Below are positions 8,871 to 17,806 of a stretch of DNA of 64,000 nt, piece by piece. The notes under the pieces are model-generated. The model worked only from the letters and a program-made list of their open reading frames with translations, was not told the origin of the DNA and searched no databases. The position numbers were made by a program, and so were the translations under genes. Position 1 is the stretch's first letter. Every line of letters begins with the position of its first letter. The DNA comes from Rhodocyclus tenuis (GTDB lineage Bacteria; Pseudomonadota; Gammaproteobacteria; Burkholderiales; Rhodocyclaceae), in the NCBI RefSeq assembly GCF_014197755.1, contig NZ_JACIGE010000011.1, forward strand, positions 1-64,000. Reading direction: 5' to 3'.

Positions 8871-8954
8871 GTCAGCCCGCTGACTCCCGCCGAGCAGCCG
8901 CATGATCGGGTCGTTGGGCAGGAACCTGCCGCTTTCAGGGCGCCGCCAGATGCC

Positions 8955-9710
8955 TCAGAAGCAGAGTCTGCCGCCGCTGAAGGCGCCGGCTGCGGCGAGC
9001 CGTGCCACCGTCGGCAGCAGGTTCAACCCGCTTTCCAGACGCAGCGCCTCGGCGCGTGCTTTCAGCGTGTCGGGATCGACGTCGACCTTTTCGCCGACGG
9101 CGGCAAAGGCGATGACGTTGCCGCTGTCGCATGAGGGAAAGACACAGCAACGATCGTCGAAAGCCGCCGCAATGCGTGCCGCGCTCGCCTGAAAACCGCG
9201 GTTGCGGCCGAGCAGATTGACCGAGAGCAGTCCAGTGTCGGTGAGATGCGCGCGACAGGCGGTGTAGAAAGCGGCGGTATCGAGCGCGCCGGCGCGGCCA
9301 CTGCTGTCGAAACCGTCGAGCAGGATCAGGTCGAAGCTTCGCTCCTCGCGCAGCAGGTAATCGACGGCGTCGGCGATGACGACATTGAGGCGCAGCGGAT
9401 CGTCGGGCAGGCGGAAATGCAGGCGCGCCGCCAGTTCGACGCGCTCGTCGATTTCAACGACCGTGCTGCGCGTCTGCGGCAGGTTGCGATGGATGAACTT
9501 CGCCAGCGAGCCGGCGCCGAGGCCGACCAGCAAGGCGTTCTTCGGCCATGGCGCGTCGCGCAGCAGCAGGCCGGCCATCATCTCGCGCGTATAGGCGAGT
9601 TCGAGATCAAAGGGCCGACGCACGCGCATCGCGCCCTGCACCCAGTCGGAGCCGAAGTGCAGCGAGCGGATGCCGGCTTCTTCGCTGATGTCGATGCTGT
9701 AGCGTGCCAT
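8955..9710 (-). CDS. Spermidine synthase-like (SAM-fold) protein
   Basis: A 251-aa protein with a Rossmann SAM-binding motif VGLGAGSLAKF (about residues 62-72), acidic VVEIDERV, and LILLDGFDSSG. These are the layout of the polyamine aminopropyltransferase superfamily, but it is shorter than SpeE and lacks its N-terminal tetramerisation region and clear DxxD/DSTDP motif. It may be a methyltransferase rather than a spermidine synthase. It is the last gene after cbiT and cobA on the minus strand; start at 9710 because in-frame sequence above it overlaps cobA. Confidence 0.75.
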   Translation of the reverse strand: MARYSIDISEEAGIRSLHFGSDWVQGAMRVRRPFDLELAYTREMMAGLLLRDAPWPKNALLVGLGAGSLAKFIHRNLPQTRSTVVEIDERVELAARLHFRLPDDPLRLNVVIADAVDYLLREERSFDLILLDGFDSSGRAGALDTAAFYTACRAHLTDTGLLSVNLLGRNRGFQASAARIAAAFDDRCCVFPSCDSGNVIAFAAVGEKVDVDPDTLKARAEALRLESGLNLLPTVARLAAAGAFSGGRLCF

Positions 9711-9759
9711 GCGGATGGGCTTCCGGTCGCCGAGGGAGCTGCGAGAGTGGCGCGGCCGC

Positions 9760-10545
9760 TCAGGCCGCCGGGGAGGTGGCAGTGTCGCTGGCGCCCGTGT
9801 CGGCGGCGCGCGCGGCAACCTCGCCGACCAGCAGCAGTGCCGGCGCCTTGATTGCACGTTCGGCGATGCGTGCGGTCAGCGTCGCCAGTGTCGCCGCGTG
9901 GATGCGCTGTGCCGGCGTCGCGCCGCGCTCAATGATCGCCACCGGCATGCTGCCGGCCATGCCGTGCGCCAGCAGCTCGCGCGCAATCTCGCCGGCGTTG
10001 GCCACCCCCATGTAGAAGGCGATGGTCTGTCCGGGACGGGCCAGCGCTGCCCAGTCGGGCTCCTGCGCGCCGGGCTTGCCGTGGCCGGTGGTCAGCACCA
10101 GCGAGCGCGCTTCGTCGCGATGCGTCAGCGGAATGCCGGCGGCCGCCGCGCAGGCCGCGGCTGCGGTCACGCCGGGGATGATGTCGACGGCAATGCCGGC
10201 GGCGCGCAGCGCGTCCATTTCCTCGCCGCCGCGACCGAAGATGAACGGATCGCCACCTTTCAGCCGTGCCGTGCGCTTGCCTTCGCGTGCCAGGCGCACC
10301 AGCAGCGCATTGATTTCTTCCTGCGGCAGCGTGTGCCGCGAGGCGCGCTTGCCGACGTAGATGCGCTCGGCGTCGGCGCGCGCAAAGTGCAGGACGTCGT
10401 CGCCGATCAGGTTGTCGTACACCAGCGCGTCGGCGGCTTCGATCGCGCGCAACGCGCGCAGCGTCAGCAGGTCAGCGGCACCAGGGCCGCAGCCGACGAG
10501 GGTGACGGGCGCCGGCGTGGCAGCGCCACTGGGCGGGCAATTCAT
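9760..10545 (-). CDS. cobA: Uroporphyrinogen-III C-methyltransferase
   Basis: A 261-aa SUMT with the hallmark motifs VGCGPGAADLLTL (about 15-27), YDNLIGDDVL, RLKGGDPFIFGRGGEE (about 92-107) and PGVTAA. It methylates uroporphyrinogen III at C2 and C7 to precorrin-2, the branch point to siroheme and cobalamin. A GGAGAAG ribosome site precedes the chosen ATG at 10545. It follows the cbiT-cobE gene by 20 bases, so both are likely in one transcript. Confidence 0.95.
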   Translation of the reverse strand: MNCPPSGAATPAPVTLVGCGPGAADLLTLRALRAIEAADALVYDNLIGDDVLHFARADAERIYVGKRASRHTLPQEEINALLVRLAREGKRTARLKGGDPFIFGRGGEEMDALRAAGIAVDIIPGVTAAAACAAAAGIPLTHRDEARSLVLTTGHGKPGAQEPDWAALARPGQTIAFYMGVANAGEIARELLAHGMAGSMPVAIIERGATPAQRIHAATLATLTARIAERAIKAPALLLVGEVAARAADTGASDTATSPAA

Positions 10546-10565
10546 CGTGACTTCTCCAGACTGCA

Positions 10566-11711
10566 TCAGACGGCGCCGGATGTTGAGCTCGGCGCGGTGG
10601 TGAGATCGGTGGTGCTCAGCCGGGCAATGGCGACGGTGACATGCTTGCCGTCGGCGCCACGGAACTTCTGCTTGCCGACGAGCAGATCGCCGCCGGCCGC
10701 AGCCAGCCGTGCTGCCGCTTCGGCGACCGAGGCGCTGCCGGCATGCTGCAGCGCCTGCGGCGAAGGATTGGGGACGGTAACGCCGTCGAGTTCGCTTGCC
10801 GCAAAGAAGTGCAGCGGCCAGCCCTGACCAGCGGCGAATTCGCGCAGGCCGGCTTCGTCGGCCTTGTGCTCGCTGCTGGCGATGACACTGACCGCGTCGG
10901 CACCGATGCCGCCAACAGTCAACGCAGTTTCGACGGCCAGCGCAATGCTCGCCGCGCTGCTGCCGCGGTCGCAGCCGACGCCGACGCCGACGGCAAAGCG
11001 TGCGGCTTCGTTCGCAGCCGCCGTCGCGCATTTCGTCGCAGTGAGTATCCACACCGGGTTCTCGGCCGCCAGCCGCAGCGTCTTCAGGATCGGGCGGCTG
11101 CGTGCGGCCTGCAGTTGCACCATTTCCCAGGAGGCGACGCCAGCGTCGGCGGCCGCGTCGAGCGCGCTTGTTGCGCGCGTCAGATTGTCGAGGGTGACCA
11201 GGTTGATGACCAGTCGACCGCCCGGACGCAGACGCGTCAGCGCCAGTTCGATCAGCATCGCCAGTTCGCCGCCCGATCCGCCGATGAAAACTGCGTCCGG
11301 CGTCGGCCAGTCGCCGAGGCCGGCAGGTGCCTTGCCGACGCAGAGCGCATAGTTGCGCACTCCCAGCCGGGTGGCGTTGTCGGCGGCGATGGCGGCGTCG
11401 GCAGGGTTCTTCTCGATGGCGTAGACAAAGCCGTCAGCGGCGATCCGCGCGGCTTCGATCCCAACCGAGCCGGAGCCGGCACCGATGTCCCAGACGACGC
11501 TGCGCCGGCCGAGCGCGAGCTTGGCCAGCGACACCGCGCGCGCTTCGAACTTGGTGATCAGTCCGCCGCGTGGCTGGCTTGCGTCCGTTGCGCCATTGGT
11601 ACCGGCATCGTCACGCGGATGGCGGCAGAGAAAGGCGTCGTCGGCCAGTCCGAAAACGACAGCGTCTGTTTCTTGCGGCGGCAGCTTGCCGCCATCCGGC
11701 GCGCGCGACAT
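10566..11711 (-). CDS. Fusion of precorrin-8-type C15-methyltransferase (CbiT) with a CobE/CbiG C-terminal domain
   Basis: About 381 aa. Residues ~30-215 are a CbiT-type decarboxylating methyltransferase: GGLITKFEARAVSLAKL, then the SAM motif WDIGAGSGSVGIEAARI and FIGGSGGELAML. Residues ~240-375 match CobE/CbiG-C: GVGVGCDRGSSA, KADEAGLREFA and SVAEAAARLAAAGGDLLVGKQKF. CbiT is usually fused to CbiE (as in CobL); here CbiE is absent and CobE is attached. The N-terminus resembles the tail of a CbiE domain (VFGLADDAF). Start is uncertain: ATG 11711, or TTG 11789 without a visible ribosome site. Confidence 0.83.
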   Translation of the reverse strand: MSRAPDGGKLPPQETDAVVFGLADDAFLCRHPRDDAGTNGATDASQPRGGLITKFEARAVSLAKLALGRRSVVWDIGAGSGSVGIEAARIAADGFVYAIEKNPADAAIAADNATRLGVRNYALCVGKAPAGLGDWPTPDAVFIGGSGGELAMLIELALTRLRPGGRLVINLVTLDNLTRATSALDAAADAGVASWEMVQLQAARSRPILKTLRLAAENPVWILTATKCATAAANEAARFAVGVGVGCDRGSSAASIALAVETALTVGGIGADAVSVIASSEHKADEAGLREFAAGQGWPLHFFAASELDGVTVPNPSPQALQHAGSASVAEAAARLAAAGGDLLVGKQKFRGADGKHVTVAIARLSTTDLTTAPSSTSGAV

Positions 11712-12086
11712 CTTCAGCCGGCCGTCGACGTCGGGCGCCGGGCGGTGCGAAGGAAACGGCAAGGGCGGCGACGGATCATCGACGGGCAAGGGAGGCTGCT
11801 CATGGCGGGAGCGGCTGCGGCGGAACCGCCGGGCCGGGCGAACAACGCGCGTAAGCGCTTGATCGAGGGGCGCATCTTACCCGCACGAGGCCTTGCCGGG
11901 CAAGCTGAGCCGGGCGCTTCCCGGCCATACTGCCCGTATCTTTTCGCCGCTGCCGGCGCGCGTCCCGGTTCGCCTGCCGCAGACGCCGGGTGTATGCTGG
12001 CGCGCCACGGCGCAAGAGCGCAGGAGATGAGCAATGAAGGAGCAACTGGCGACGCGACGCACCCTGCGCAGGAATCGGGGCAGGGC
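11712..12086. other. Divergent intergenic region between cbiT-cobE and srkA
   Basis: 375 bases between divergently transcribed genes, so it should hold both promoters. I see no convincing -35/-10 pair, no cobalamin riboswitch core, and no RNA gene. An in-frame ATG at 12027 with an adjacent AGGAG is an alternative start for srkA. Confidence 0.5.
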
Positions 12087-13094
12087 ATGAGCGATAACCC
12101 ACCAGCCACGCCTGCCGCGTCCGACACGCCGTTCTCGACGCTGACGCCCGACGCGCTGCTTGACGCACTGGTTGCCGTCGGCCTCGAACCGGACGGCCGC
12201 CTGCTCGGACTCAACAGCTTCGAGAACCGCGTCTATCTGGTCTGGCTCGACGATGGTTCGTCGCGAGTGGTCAAGTTCTACCGTTCCGGGCGCTGGAGCG
12301 ATGCGGCGATCCTCGAAGAGCACGCGTTCGTGCAGGAACTCGTCGCGCATGAAATCCCGGCGGTGGCGCCGCTGTGTATCGATGGCCGTACGCTGCACCG
12401 CTTTGGCGACCTGCGTTTTGCCGTCTTCCCCCGCCAGGGCGGCCGCGGCCCCGAATTCGAACAGCCGGAAACACTGCTCCGTATGGGGCGCGTGCTCGGC
12501 CGTCTGCACGCGGTCGGTGCGCTGCGTCCGTTCCAGGAGCGGCGCACGCTCGACGTGCACAGCTTCGGCGAAGCGCCGAGCGATTACCTCTACGAGGAGC
12601 GCTTCCTGCCGGATGAGCTGGAAGACGTCTACTTCGGTGTCGTCGAGCAGGTGCTCGAGGGCGTCCGCTACGCCTTCGACCGCGCCGGTGGCGTTGCGCA
12701 GCTGCGTCTGCACGGCGATTGTCATGCCGGCAATGTTCTATGGACTCCGCAGGGGCCGCACTTCGTCGATTTTGACGATGCCTGCACGGGACCGGCGGTG
12801 CAGGACCTGTGGATGCTGCTCTCGGGCGACCGCGCCGAACAGCAGCGGCAGCTTGGCGAAGTCCTTTCCGGCTACGAGGATTTCCGCGAATTCGACCGGC
12901 GCGAACTGCATCTGATCGAAGCACTGCGCAGCCTGCGCCTGATCCACTACGCCGGCTGGCTGGCGCGTCGCTACGACGACCCTGCCTTCGTGCAGGCTTT
13001 CCCGTGGTTCAACACGGTGCGCTACTGGCAGGAACGCATTCTCGAGCTGCGCGAACAGATCCCGCTGATGGAAGAAGCGCCGCTCGTCGTTTGA
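12087..13094 (+). CDS. srkA: Stress response serine/threonine kinase SrkA (YihE family)
   Basis: A 335-aa aminoglycoside-phosphotransferase-fold kinase, close to the 328 aa of E. coli SrkA. It has NSFENRVYLVWL and RVVKFYRSGRW near the N-terminus (ATP-binding Lys), catalytic LHGDCHAGNVLW (about residues 210-221), and the metal-binding VDFDDACTGPAVQD. SrkA protects cells from stress-induced killing. Start chosen at ATG 12087; ATG 12027 in frame would add 20 residues and has a nearer AGGAG. Stands alone, divergent from the cobalamin genes. Confidence 0.9.
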   Translation: MSDNPPATPAASDTPFSTLTPDALLDALVAVGLEPDGRLLGLNSFENRVYLVWLDDGSSRVVKFYRSGRWSDAAILEEHAFVQELVAHEIPAVAPLCIDGRTLHRFGDLRFAVFPRQGGRGPEFEQPETLLRMGRVLGRLHAVGALRPFQERRTLDVHSFGEAPSDYLYEERFLPDELEDVYFGVVEQVLEGVRYAFDRAGGVAQLRLHGDCHAGNVLWTPQGPHFVDFDDACTGPAVQDLWMLLSGDRAEQQRQLGEVLSGYEDFREFDRRELHLIEALRSLRLIHYAGWLARRYDDPAFVQAFPWFNTVRYWQERILELREQIPLMEEAPLVV

Positions 13095-13252
13095 GCACCT
13101 GTCCGAGCGACTAGGGCGCCAAACTCAGCAGATTCCTGGAAAGATGTTTTTGGCAGGTCACAATGAATGGCTTCACCCCGGTTGTCGATCCCGGGAGGAA
13201 AAAACTTTGCGCGATTCTTCGCTGAATGTTCATCAGGATAGCCATTTGATTG

Positions 13253-13282
13253 GGCGCCGCACGCATCGCTGCATGCGGCGCC
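13253..13282. terminator. Hairpin between convergent srkA and the minus-strand exported-protein operon
   Basis: Perfect 9-bp inverted repeat GGCGCCGCA (13253-13261) / TGCGGCGCC (13274-13282). A second small hairpin, CCGCA/TGCGG, follows at about 13290-13304. Neither has a T-tract. The position between converging genes suggests termination for one or both. The remaining bases of the 13095-13321 gap show nothing else. Confidence 0.45.
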
Positions 13283-13321
13283 TGTTGACCCGCAGGCGTG
13301 CGGGGTTACTTCGTTATCAAA

Positions 13322-14002
13322 CTAGATGCTGCTAATGTCCTGCGGCTTCGAATCGGCGGTGACCTTCGGCAGCTCGATCTTGGCGCCGCGGAGAACGTTG
13401 ACGAACTTCGGCAGAACCTTGCCCGCGTTGCTCGCGGCATCGCCGAGCAGCGGCAGTGCGTCCTTCACCGACGCCAGCTTCGGCAATGCCATCGGATTGC
13501 CGCTGGCGCCCTGCAATAGCGCCTGTCCCGACTTGGAAAGGTCAACCGCACGCGCGCCGGCAATCAGGTAGTTGGTGACGGCAGCACCGACCTGCTTCTG
13601 CTTTTCCTTGTCGAGGCTCTTCGTTTTGTCTCCGAGATCCTTCGATTCGGCGAGTTGTGCGACCTTGGCGCCTTCCGACTTGTTGATTTCGGTGACGATT
13701 GCGTTCTGCTCCTTCGGGTCGGTCGTAGCATTCAGCTTTTCCAGCTTGGCTACCGCGTTAGCGCGTTCTTCATCGCTCGCATAGGCGGCGGTGATCGCCA
13801 GCAGTGCCTGAGCCGCGTACTTATTGACCTGCGAACTCTTCTCGGTGAAGTTTTTGATGTCGTTGTCCAGTGTGCCGGAATCGGCGCTCCCAGCCTTGGC
13901 ACCACCACCGAAGCCGCCAAGGCCGCCAAACTGTGCCATTGCTGGCGTTGCGGCGGTGATGGAAACGATTGCGGCGACGACCAGTGCGTTGAACTTGTTC
14001 AT
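13322..14002 (-). CDS. Small exported protein of unknown function
   Basis: A 226-aa protein with a clear signal peptide (NKFNALVVAAIVSITAATPA, cleavage near AMAQ), then a Gly-rich stretch (FGGLGGFGGG, about 25-34). The rest is helical, Ala/Lys/Ser-rich and without cysteines. I do not recognise a family. It is the last gene of a four-gene minus-strand operon of exported proteins (13322-18280), 10 bases after the 701-aa gene, so it may be a secreted or envelope substrate of its neighbours. That role is inference from context. Confidence 0.8.
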   Translation of the reverse strand: MNKFNALVVAAIVSITAATPAMAQFGGLGGFGGGAKAGSADSGTLDNDIKNFTEKSSQVNKYAAQALLAITAAYASDEERANAVAKLEKLNATTDPKEQNAIVTEINKSEGAKVAQLAESKDLGDKTKSLDKEKQKQVGAAVTNYLIAGARAVDLSKSGQALLQGASGNPMALPKLASVKDALPLLGDAASNAGKVLPKFVNVLRGAKIELPKVTADSKPQDISSI

Positions 14003-14012
14003 GCATTGCTCC

Positions 14013-16118
14013 TTACTTTGGGTTGAACTTCCGGGATAAATCTTCGAGCGTGCGCAGGCTTTCCTCCATCGATTTCAGTCCGATGAAGTTGTTGCGTTCG
14101 GCTTCGGCGAATCCTTCGATCGTTACCTCTTGCGCCACGACTGCTTGCTGTGTTCGCGCACCGCCCTTTTCGACGATGACCGAGCCAGCGCTGAGGAAGG
14201 TCGAGGTGCACGACTCCTTGCACTCACCGCTTTTCTGGACCAGCTTGTAGCCAGGTTTGAAACAGAACTCGGTCGGCGTGAAATGTGGCAGGCGGAACCG
14301 GTAAAAGCCCGAGGCGAGCAGACGGTTGGCGTCGCTGTAGAAATCGGCGTCGGAAATGCTCACCAGATAGCGCGGGCTGCGATAGGCGACATGGTTGAAC
14401 AGCGGCGCCAAGTAGTCGGCTTTCAATGAGCCTTCGGCGCGATAGATGTCTCCACAAGCCGACATTTCCGGCAAGTGGCCGCGCAATGGTGTGAGGACGC
14501 GAACGATGTCCCCCTTTTCCGGCTTCGGCACATCGGGCGATGAGATCGAATAGGCGAAGCGCGCCTGTCCGCCATCCTGCTCTGGTGGCTGCGTCGTTCC
14601 GTCGAGAGCCTGCTTCATCAACGCAGGCTTGCCGTTGATGCTGACCGAGAGCGGGCGCAGCACTTCGTAGACGATGTTCTGTCCCGTTGCCGGCAGGCCA
14701 TCGACCCAGAAATTTCCGTCGCTGACGCGCGCGATACGGAAATCGGTCGGCGTCAGCTTGATGGATTTCCTGAAGTTCTCAGCCAGACGCGAAGTTGCGT
14801 TCTTGAGCGCGACTTCCTGCGCGTTGGCTAGGCTCAGGCCGCGGTTGTCGACCTTGTCGAGTTCATAGCGGTCGCTGCCGAGCTCGGCAAAGACAACGTT
14901 GCCGTCGTTGTCGACAACCTGCGCGCTCACCGCGCTGATGAAGGTTTCCGACGTCTTGACGCTGTTCGCTGCCTTGTTCAGCGCTACCGGTGACAGCGAG
15001 TGCTCGAAACGCAGGAAGAACTGCGGCGCGTCACTGCGGCTGTCGGAGACCGTCCGCGCGGCCGGATACTTGTCCCAGGGGACGCAGTTTGCCAGCGCAC
15101 GCACCGAATCCATCGTGTCGCTGAAGTTGACGTCGACCGGCGCCAGCTGGAACGGCGCGTTGAAGCCGATGTCCTTGGCAAACAATTCTGCGACGCGATT
15201 CGACCAGAGCTTTTCCGGCTTGTTGCTCGTCACCGGCATAAGTTTCGGCTTGCGCGCGTCGTCGACGCCGGTCTCGAAGGTGAACAGGTAGTCTTCGCCT
15301 TCGCTGACCGAGCCGGCAATCGGCAGCAGAACGGTGTAGCCGCTGTCGACGCTGATCACGCGGAACAGCGCCTGCTTGCCCGCCGCAGTGACCGCCTCGA
15401 GTTCGAGCCCGGGCTGGAAACCGATCTCGAAGCCCTTGTTGGCGACTAGGAACTTGCCGTCGCGACCGATGATCCTGACCGGCGTCTCGTTCGGATTGAA
15501 GTTCCGGCGCGCAGTTTCGAGCAGCGAACTGATCAGCTTCCTGCTGTTGTCTGCCAGTGCGTTGCTGATCGATGCCGCGGTTTTCGGCAAGCCCATTTCC
15601 TGTTTGGTGAACAGGAACGGCGTGTAGATCGTTTCACTGATCGTATACGCAATCTTGCCCCGCTCCGGCTTGATCAACTGCAGGTTGATCGTCAGCGGGA
15701 TTAGTAGTTCGACGTTTGCGCCGCGATCAACCTCGAAGTAGGAGGCCCGCGTGACGCCGATCGCGATCGCGTAAGCCGAGCCGACCGGTGCCACAAATCC
15801 TTCGCCACATGCCTGATTGTCGTTGTTGACGAACTTGTAGCTGCCCTTGACCGTATCGCGCACCTGTCTTGCATGGACGGTCGATTGCGGATAGATGCTG
15901 GCGACGCCGGCAACGAAGTAGCCGAGCAGATCGCGCTGCATCTCCGGCGTGAAGTACTTGACTACGCGACGGTCGACCAGCGGGCGCACTGTTTCCGTGG
16001 CTCGCTCGCTCAGCCCCTCGATTTCCTTGACCGGGAAAATGTAGAACTGCGACGCGCCGACGTTCGTCGCTGCGATCGCCGCGGCAAACGCTATCGACAG
16101 ATGGCTTCGGCGCAGCAT
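14013..16118 (-). CDS. Large exported protein of unknown function, FlgT/CsgG-like features
   Basis: A 701-aa protein starting MLRRSHLSIAFAAAIAATNV, a signal peptide with likely cleavage after VGAS. The mature start QFYIFPVKEIEGL recalls CsgG/FlgT-type envelope proteins, and a segment near residues 215-275 (KGFEIGFQPGLELEAV, then EGEDYLFTFE) resembles the SH3-like C-domain of FlgT. Six or so cysteines in the C-terminal third (CGD, CFKPG, CKESC) could form disulfides. Start at 16118 is supported by AAGGA nine bases upstream and by a one-base gap after the preceding stop. No confident family assignment. Confidence 0.78.
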   Translation of the reverse strand: MLRRSHLSIAFAAAIAATNVGASQFYIFPVKEIEGLSERATETVRPLVDRRVVKYFTPEMQRDLLGYFVAGVASIYPQSTVHARQVRDTVKGSYKFVNNDNQACGEGFVAPVGSAYAIAIGVTRASYFEVDRGANVELLIPLTINLQLIKPERGKIAYTISETIYTPFLFTKQEMGLPKTAASISNALADNSRKLISSLLETARRNFNPNETPVRIIGRDGKFLVANKGFEIGFQPGLELEAVTAAGKQALFRVISVDSGYTVLLPIAGSVSEGEDYLFTFETGVDDARKPKLMPVTSNKPEKLWSNRVAELFAKDIGFNAPFQLAPVDVNFSDTMDSVRALANCVPWDKYPAARTVSDSRSDAPQFFLRFEHSLSPVALNKAANSVKTSETFISAVSAQVVDNDGNVVFAELGSDRYELDKVDNRGLSLANAQEVALKNATSRLAENFRKSIKLTPTDFRIARVSDGNFWVDGLPATGQNIVYEVLRPLSVSINGKPALMKQALDGTTQPPEQDGGQARFAYSISSPDVPKPEKGDIVRVLTPLRGHLPEMSACGDIYRAEGSLKADYLAPLFNHVAYRSPRYLVSISDADFYSDANRLLASGFYRFRLPHFTPTEFCFKPGYKLVQKSGECKESCTSTFLSAGSVIVEKGGARTQQAVVAQEVTIEGFAEAERNNFIGLKSMEESLRTLEDLSRKFNPK

Positions 16119-16119
16119 C

Positions 16120-17766
16120 TCAGAAGTCCTTCGGGCAGCTGCCTTCAACGCAGATCACCATCCGGTTGCCATTGGCCTTGGTCGATGCCAGCTTCATTTC
16201 ACCCATCGAGTCGGCCATGTCCTCGACCAGATCTTGCACCTTGCTGCGGAAGTTGCCCTTCGCCTGCATCACGTAGGTACGTGCGTTGTCGGTCACGTTG
16301 TCCTCGGCGAACTGCTCGGCCATTCCCTGCAATTTGTCGGTGATCTCGCGGCGGACTCGCGGCGGGATGCGCGTCTTGCTGTAGATCGTCACGTAGAAGC
16401 TCTGCCCCTGCGTCGCCGCGATCTGCAGTTCGCGCGTCGCCGTGTTGCCGACGACCTCGGCGAGCTCGGTTGCCATTGCGGTCGCCAGGTTGGCGCGGCA
16501 ATCCTGGTCCGAAGAGCCCTGAGCGCGCTTGTTAATTGTCCCGGAAACGAGACCGTCACCGCTGTCAACGTTGAATGACTGAAGCTTCAGCGAGCCACTG
16601 CACACCGATCCGCCGCTCGGCGAACTTCCCTCAGAACTCATCACCGATTCACCGTACACGACGTATTTCGCCTTGAACGCGCCGCTGCCGGCCTTGACTG
16701 TGTATTCGGCAAACTTTCCCTGCCGTTCGATTTCCGAGATGCGTGTCTTGCCGCTGCCCGGTTTGACACGCAGGTCGCGCTCCGGCGTATAAACGATTCC
16801 GAACTGCTTGACGACCTGCTCAAGGCGCGCAGAGATCAGTGCAGCTGCCCCGTCGGCCGGTTTGGCATTGTTGGTGTCGGGAAAGGTCTGCTTCATCCTG
16901 AACGAGACCTTGTCGTTCTGCTGGTTGACGTTCTTCACGTCAGAGCCATATGAGGCTTGGCGCGACGAAGACGCCGAGTTGGCGCTCGCCGAACTGGCGC
17001 TGCCGGCGAAACTCGATTGCGACGAACCGGCATAGCTGCTTTGCTGAGCGCCCGCGACCCGCGTGTCGCGGGCCGCAGCGGCAGAGCCGCCGTAGCCGTC
17101 AGAGATCGCCGCTGCGCGCTGGTCGCGGGCTGCATACGCGCTCGACTGGTTGCCGGCAACTGAGGTTCTGTCACTGGCGGCCACGGCCACCGACGAGCGC
17201 GACGCCGATGACGCCGATGACGCGGCGCTCGACGCTGACGCTACTTTGGCGCTCTTGTCCGAAAAGCTGCTCTTGTCGTGGGCGTATTCGACCTCGGTCG
17301 TCAGCGGCTGTCCCGGCTGCAGGTTGGTGGCAATGCCGTAGTACTCGTCGATCAGGAATACGACCTTGGCTTGCGCCATCGACGTATTGGACATCAGGCC
17401 AAGGCTACGTGCCAGATCGAAAACCTGTGCACTGTCGGCTTCGAGGTTAGTCCTCGCGGTGAGAAAGTCGCCCTCGGTAACGAAGCTGGTTTTCAGATTG
17501 GGCGACAGTTGCGTGGCGAGATCGCTGATCGCTCCGGCGGTTCTGCCGTCGGCTGCGCTGAGATTCATGCGTAGGCGTAGCAACGCGGCGACAGCGTCAC
17601 GTTCAGCTGCTTCACGGGCGACGCGGCGCGCGTTGATCAGATCGCCATTGCCGGAAACGCTCACCTGCGCCTGACCATTGGCGGAAAGGGTTTCGGCGAC
17701 GCTCGTTGCAGAAACGCTGCCCAGGGCACAGGCGGCCAGGGCGAGCACGATTTTTTTCAGTTGCAT
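16120..17766 (-). CDS. Exported LPP20/FlgT-N-like protein with long Ser/Ala-rich linker
   Basis: A 548-aa protein with a signal peptide (MQLKKIVLALAACALGSVSA, cleavage near SVAET). Residues ~27-130 have the LPP20/FlgT N-domain pattern: GQAQVSVSGNGDLINARRVA followed by an Ala/Arg-rich helix. Residues ~165-275 are a low-complexity Ser/Ala/Gly linker, and ~285-548 form a second folded region ending with a cysteine pair (CVEGSCPKDF). ATG 17766 follows AGGGAG. It lies 40 bases after the lipoprotein gene and one base before the 701-aa gene. Exact function unknown. Confidence 0.78.
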   Translation of the reverse strand: MQLKKIVLALAACALGSVSATSVAETLSANGQAQVSVSGNGDLINARRVAREAAERDAVAALLRLRMNLSAADGRTAGAISDLATQLSPNLKTSFVTEGDFLTARTNLEADSAQVFDLARSLGLMSNTSMAQAKVVFLIDEYYGIATNLQPGQPLTTEVEYAHDKSSFSDKSAKVASASSAASSASSASRSSVAVAASDRTSVAGNQSSAYAARDQRAAAISDGYGGSAAAARDTRVAGAQQSSYAGSSQSSFAGSASSASANSASSSRQASYGSDVKNVNQQNDKVSFRMKQTFPDTNNAKPADGAAALISARLEQVVKQFGIVYTPERDLRVKPGSGKTRISEIERQGKFAEYTVKAGSGAFKAKYVVYGESVMSSEGSSPSGGSVCSGSLKLQSFNVDSGDGLVSGTINKRAQGSSDQDCRANLATAMATELAEVVGNTATRELQIAATQGQSFYVTIYSKTRIPPRVRREITDKLQGMAEQFAEDNVTDNARTYVMQAKGNFRSKVQDLVEDMADSMGEMKLASTKANGNRMVICVEGSCPKDF

Positions 17767-17806
17767 GGGGAAACTCCCTGCGAGGAATGAAGGGACTGAC
17801 TGCGGA

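Noticed and set aside
11712-12086. Cobalamin riboswitch before the cbiT-cobE gene
   Set aside because: No B12-box core or the expected long structured leader was seen on either strand.
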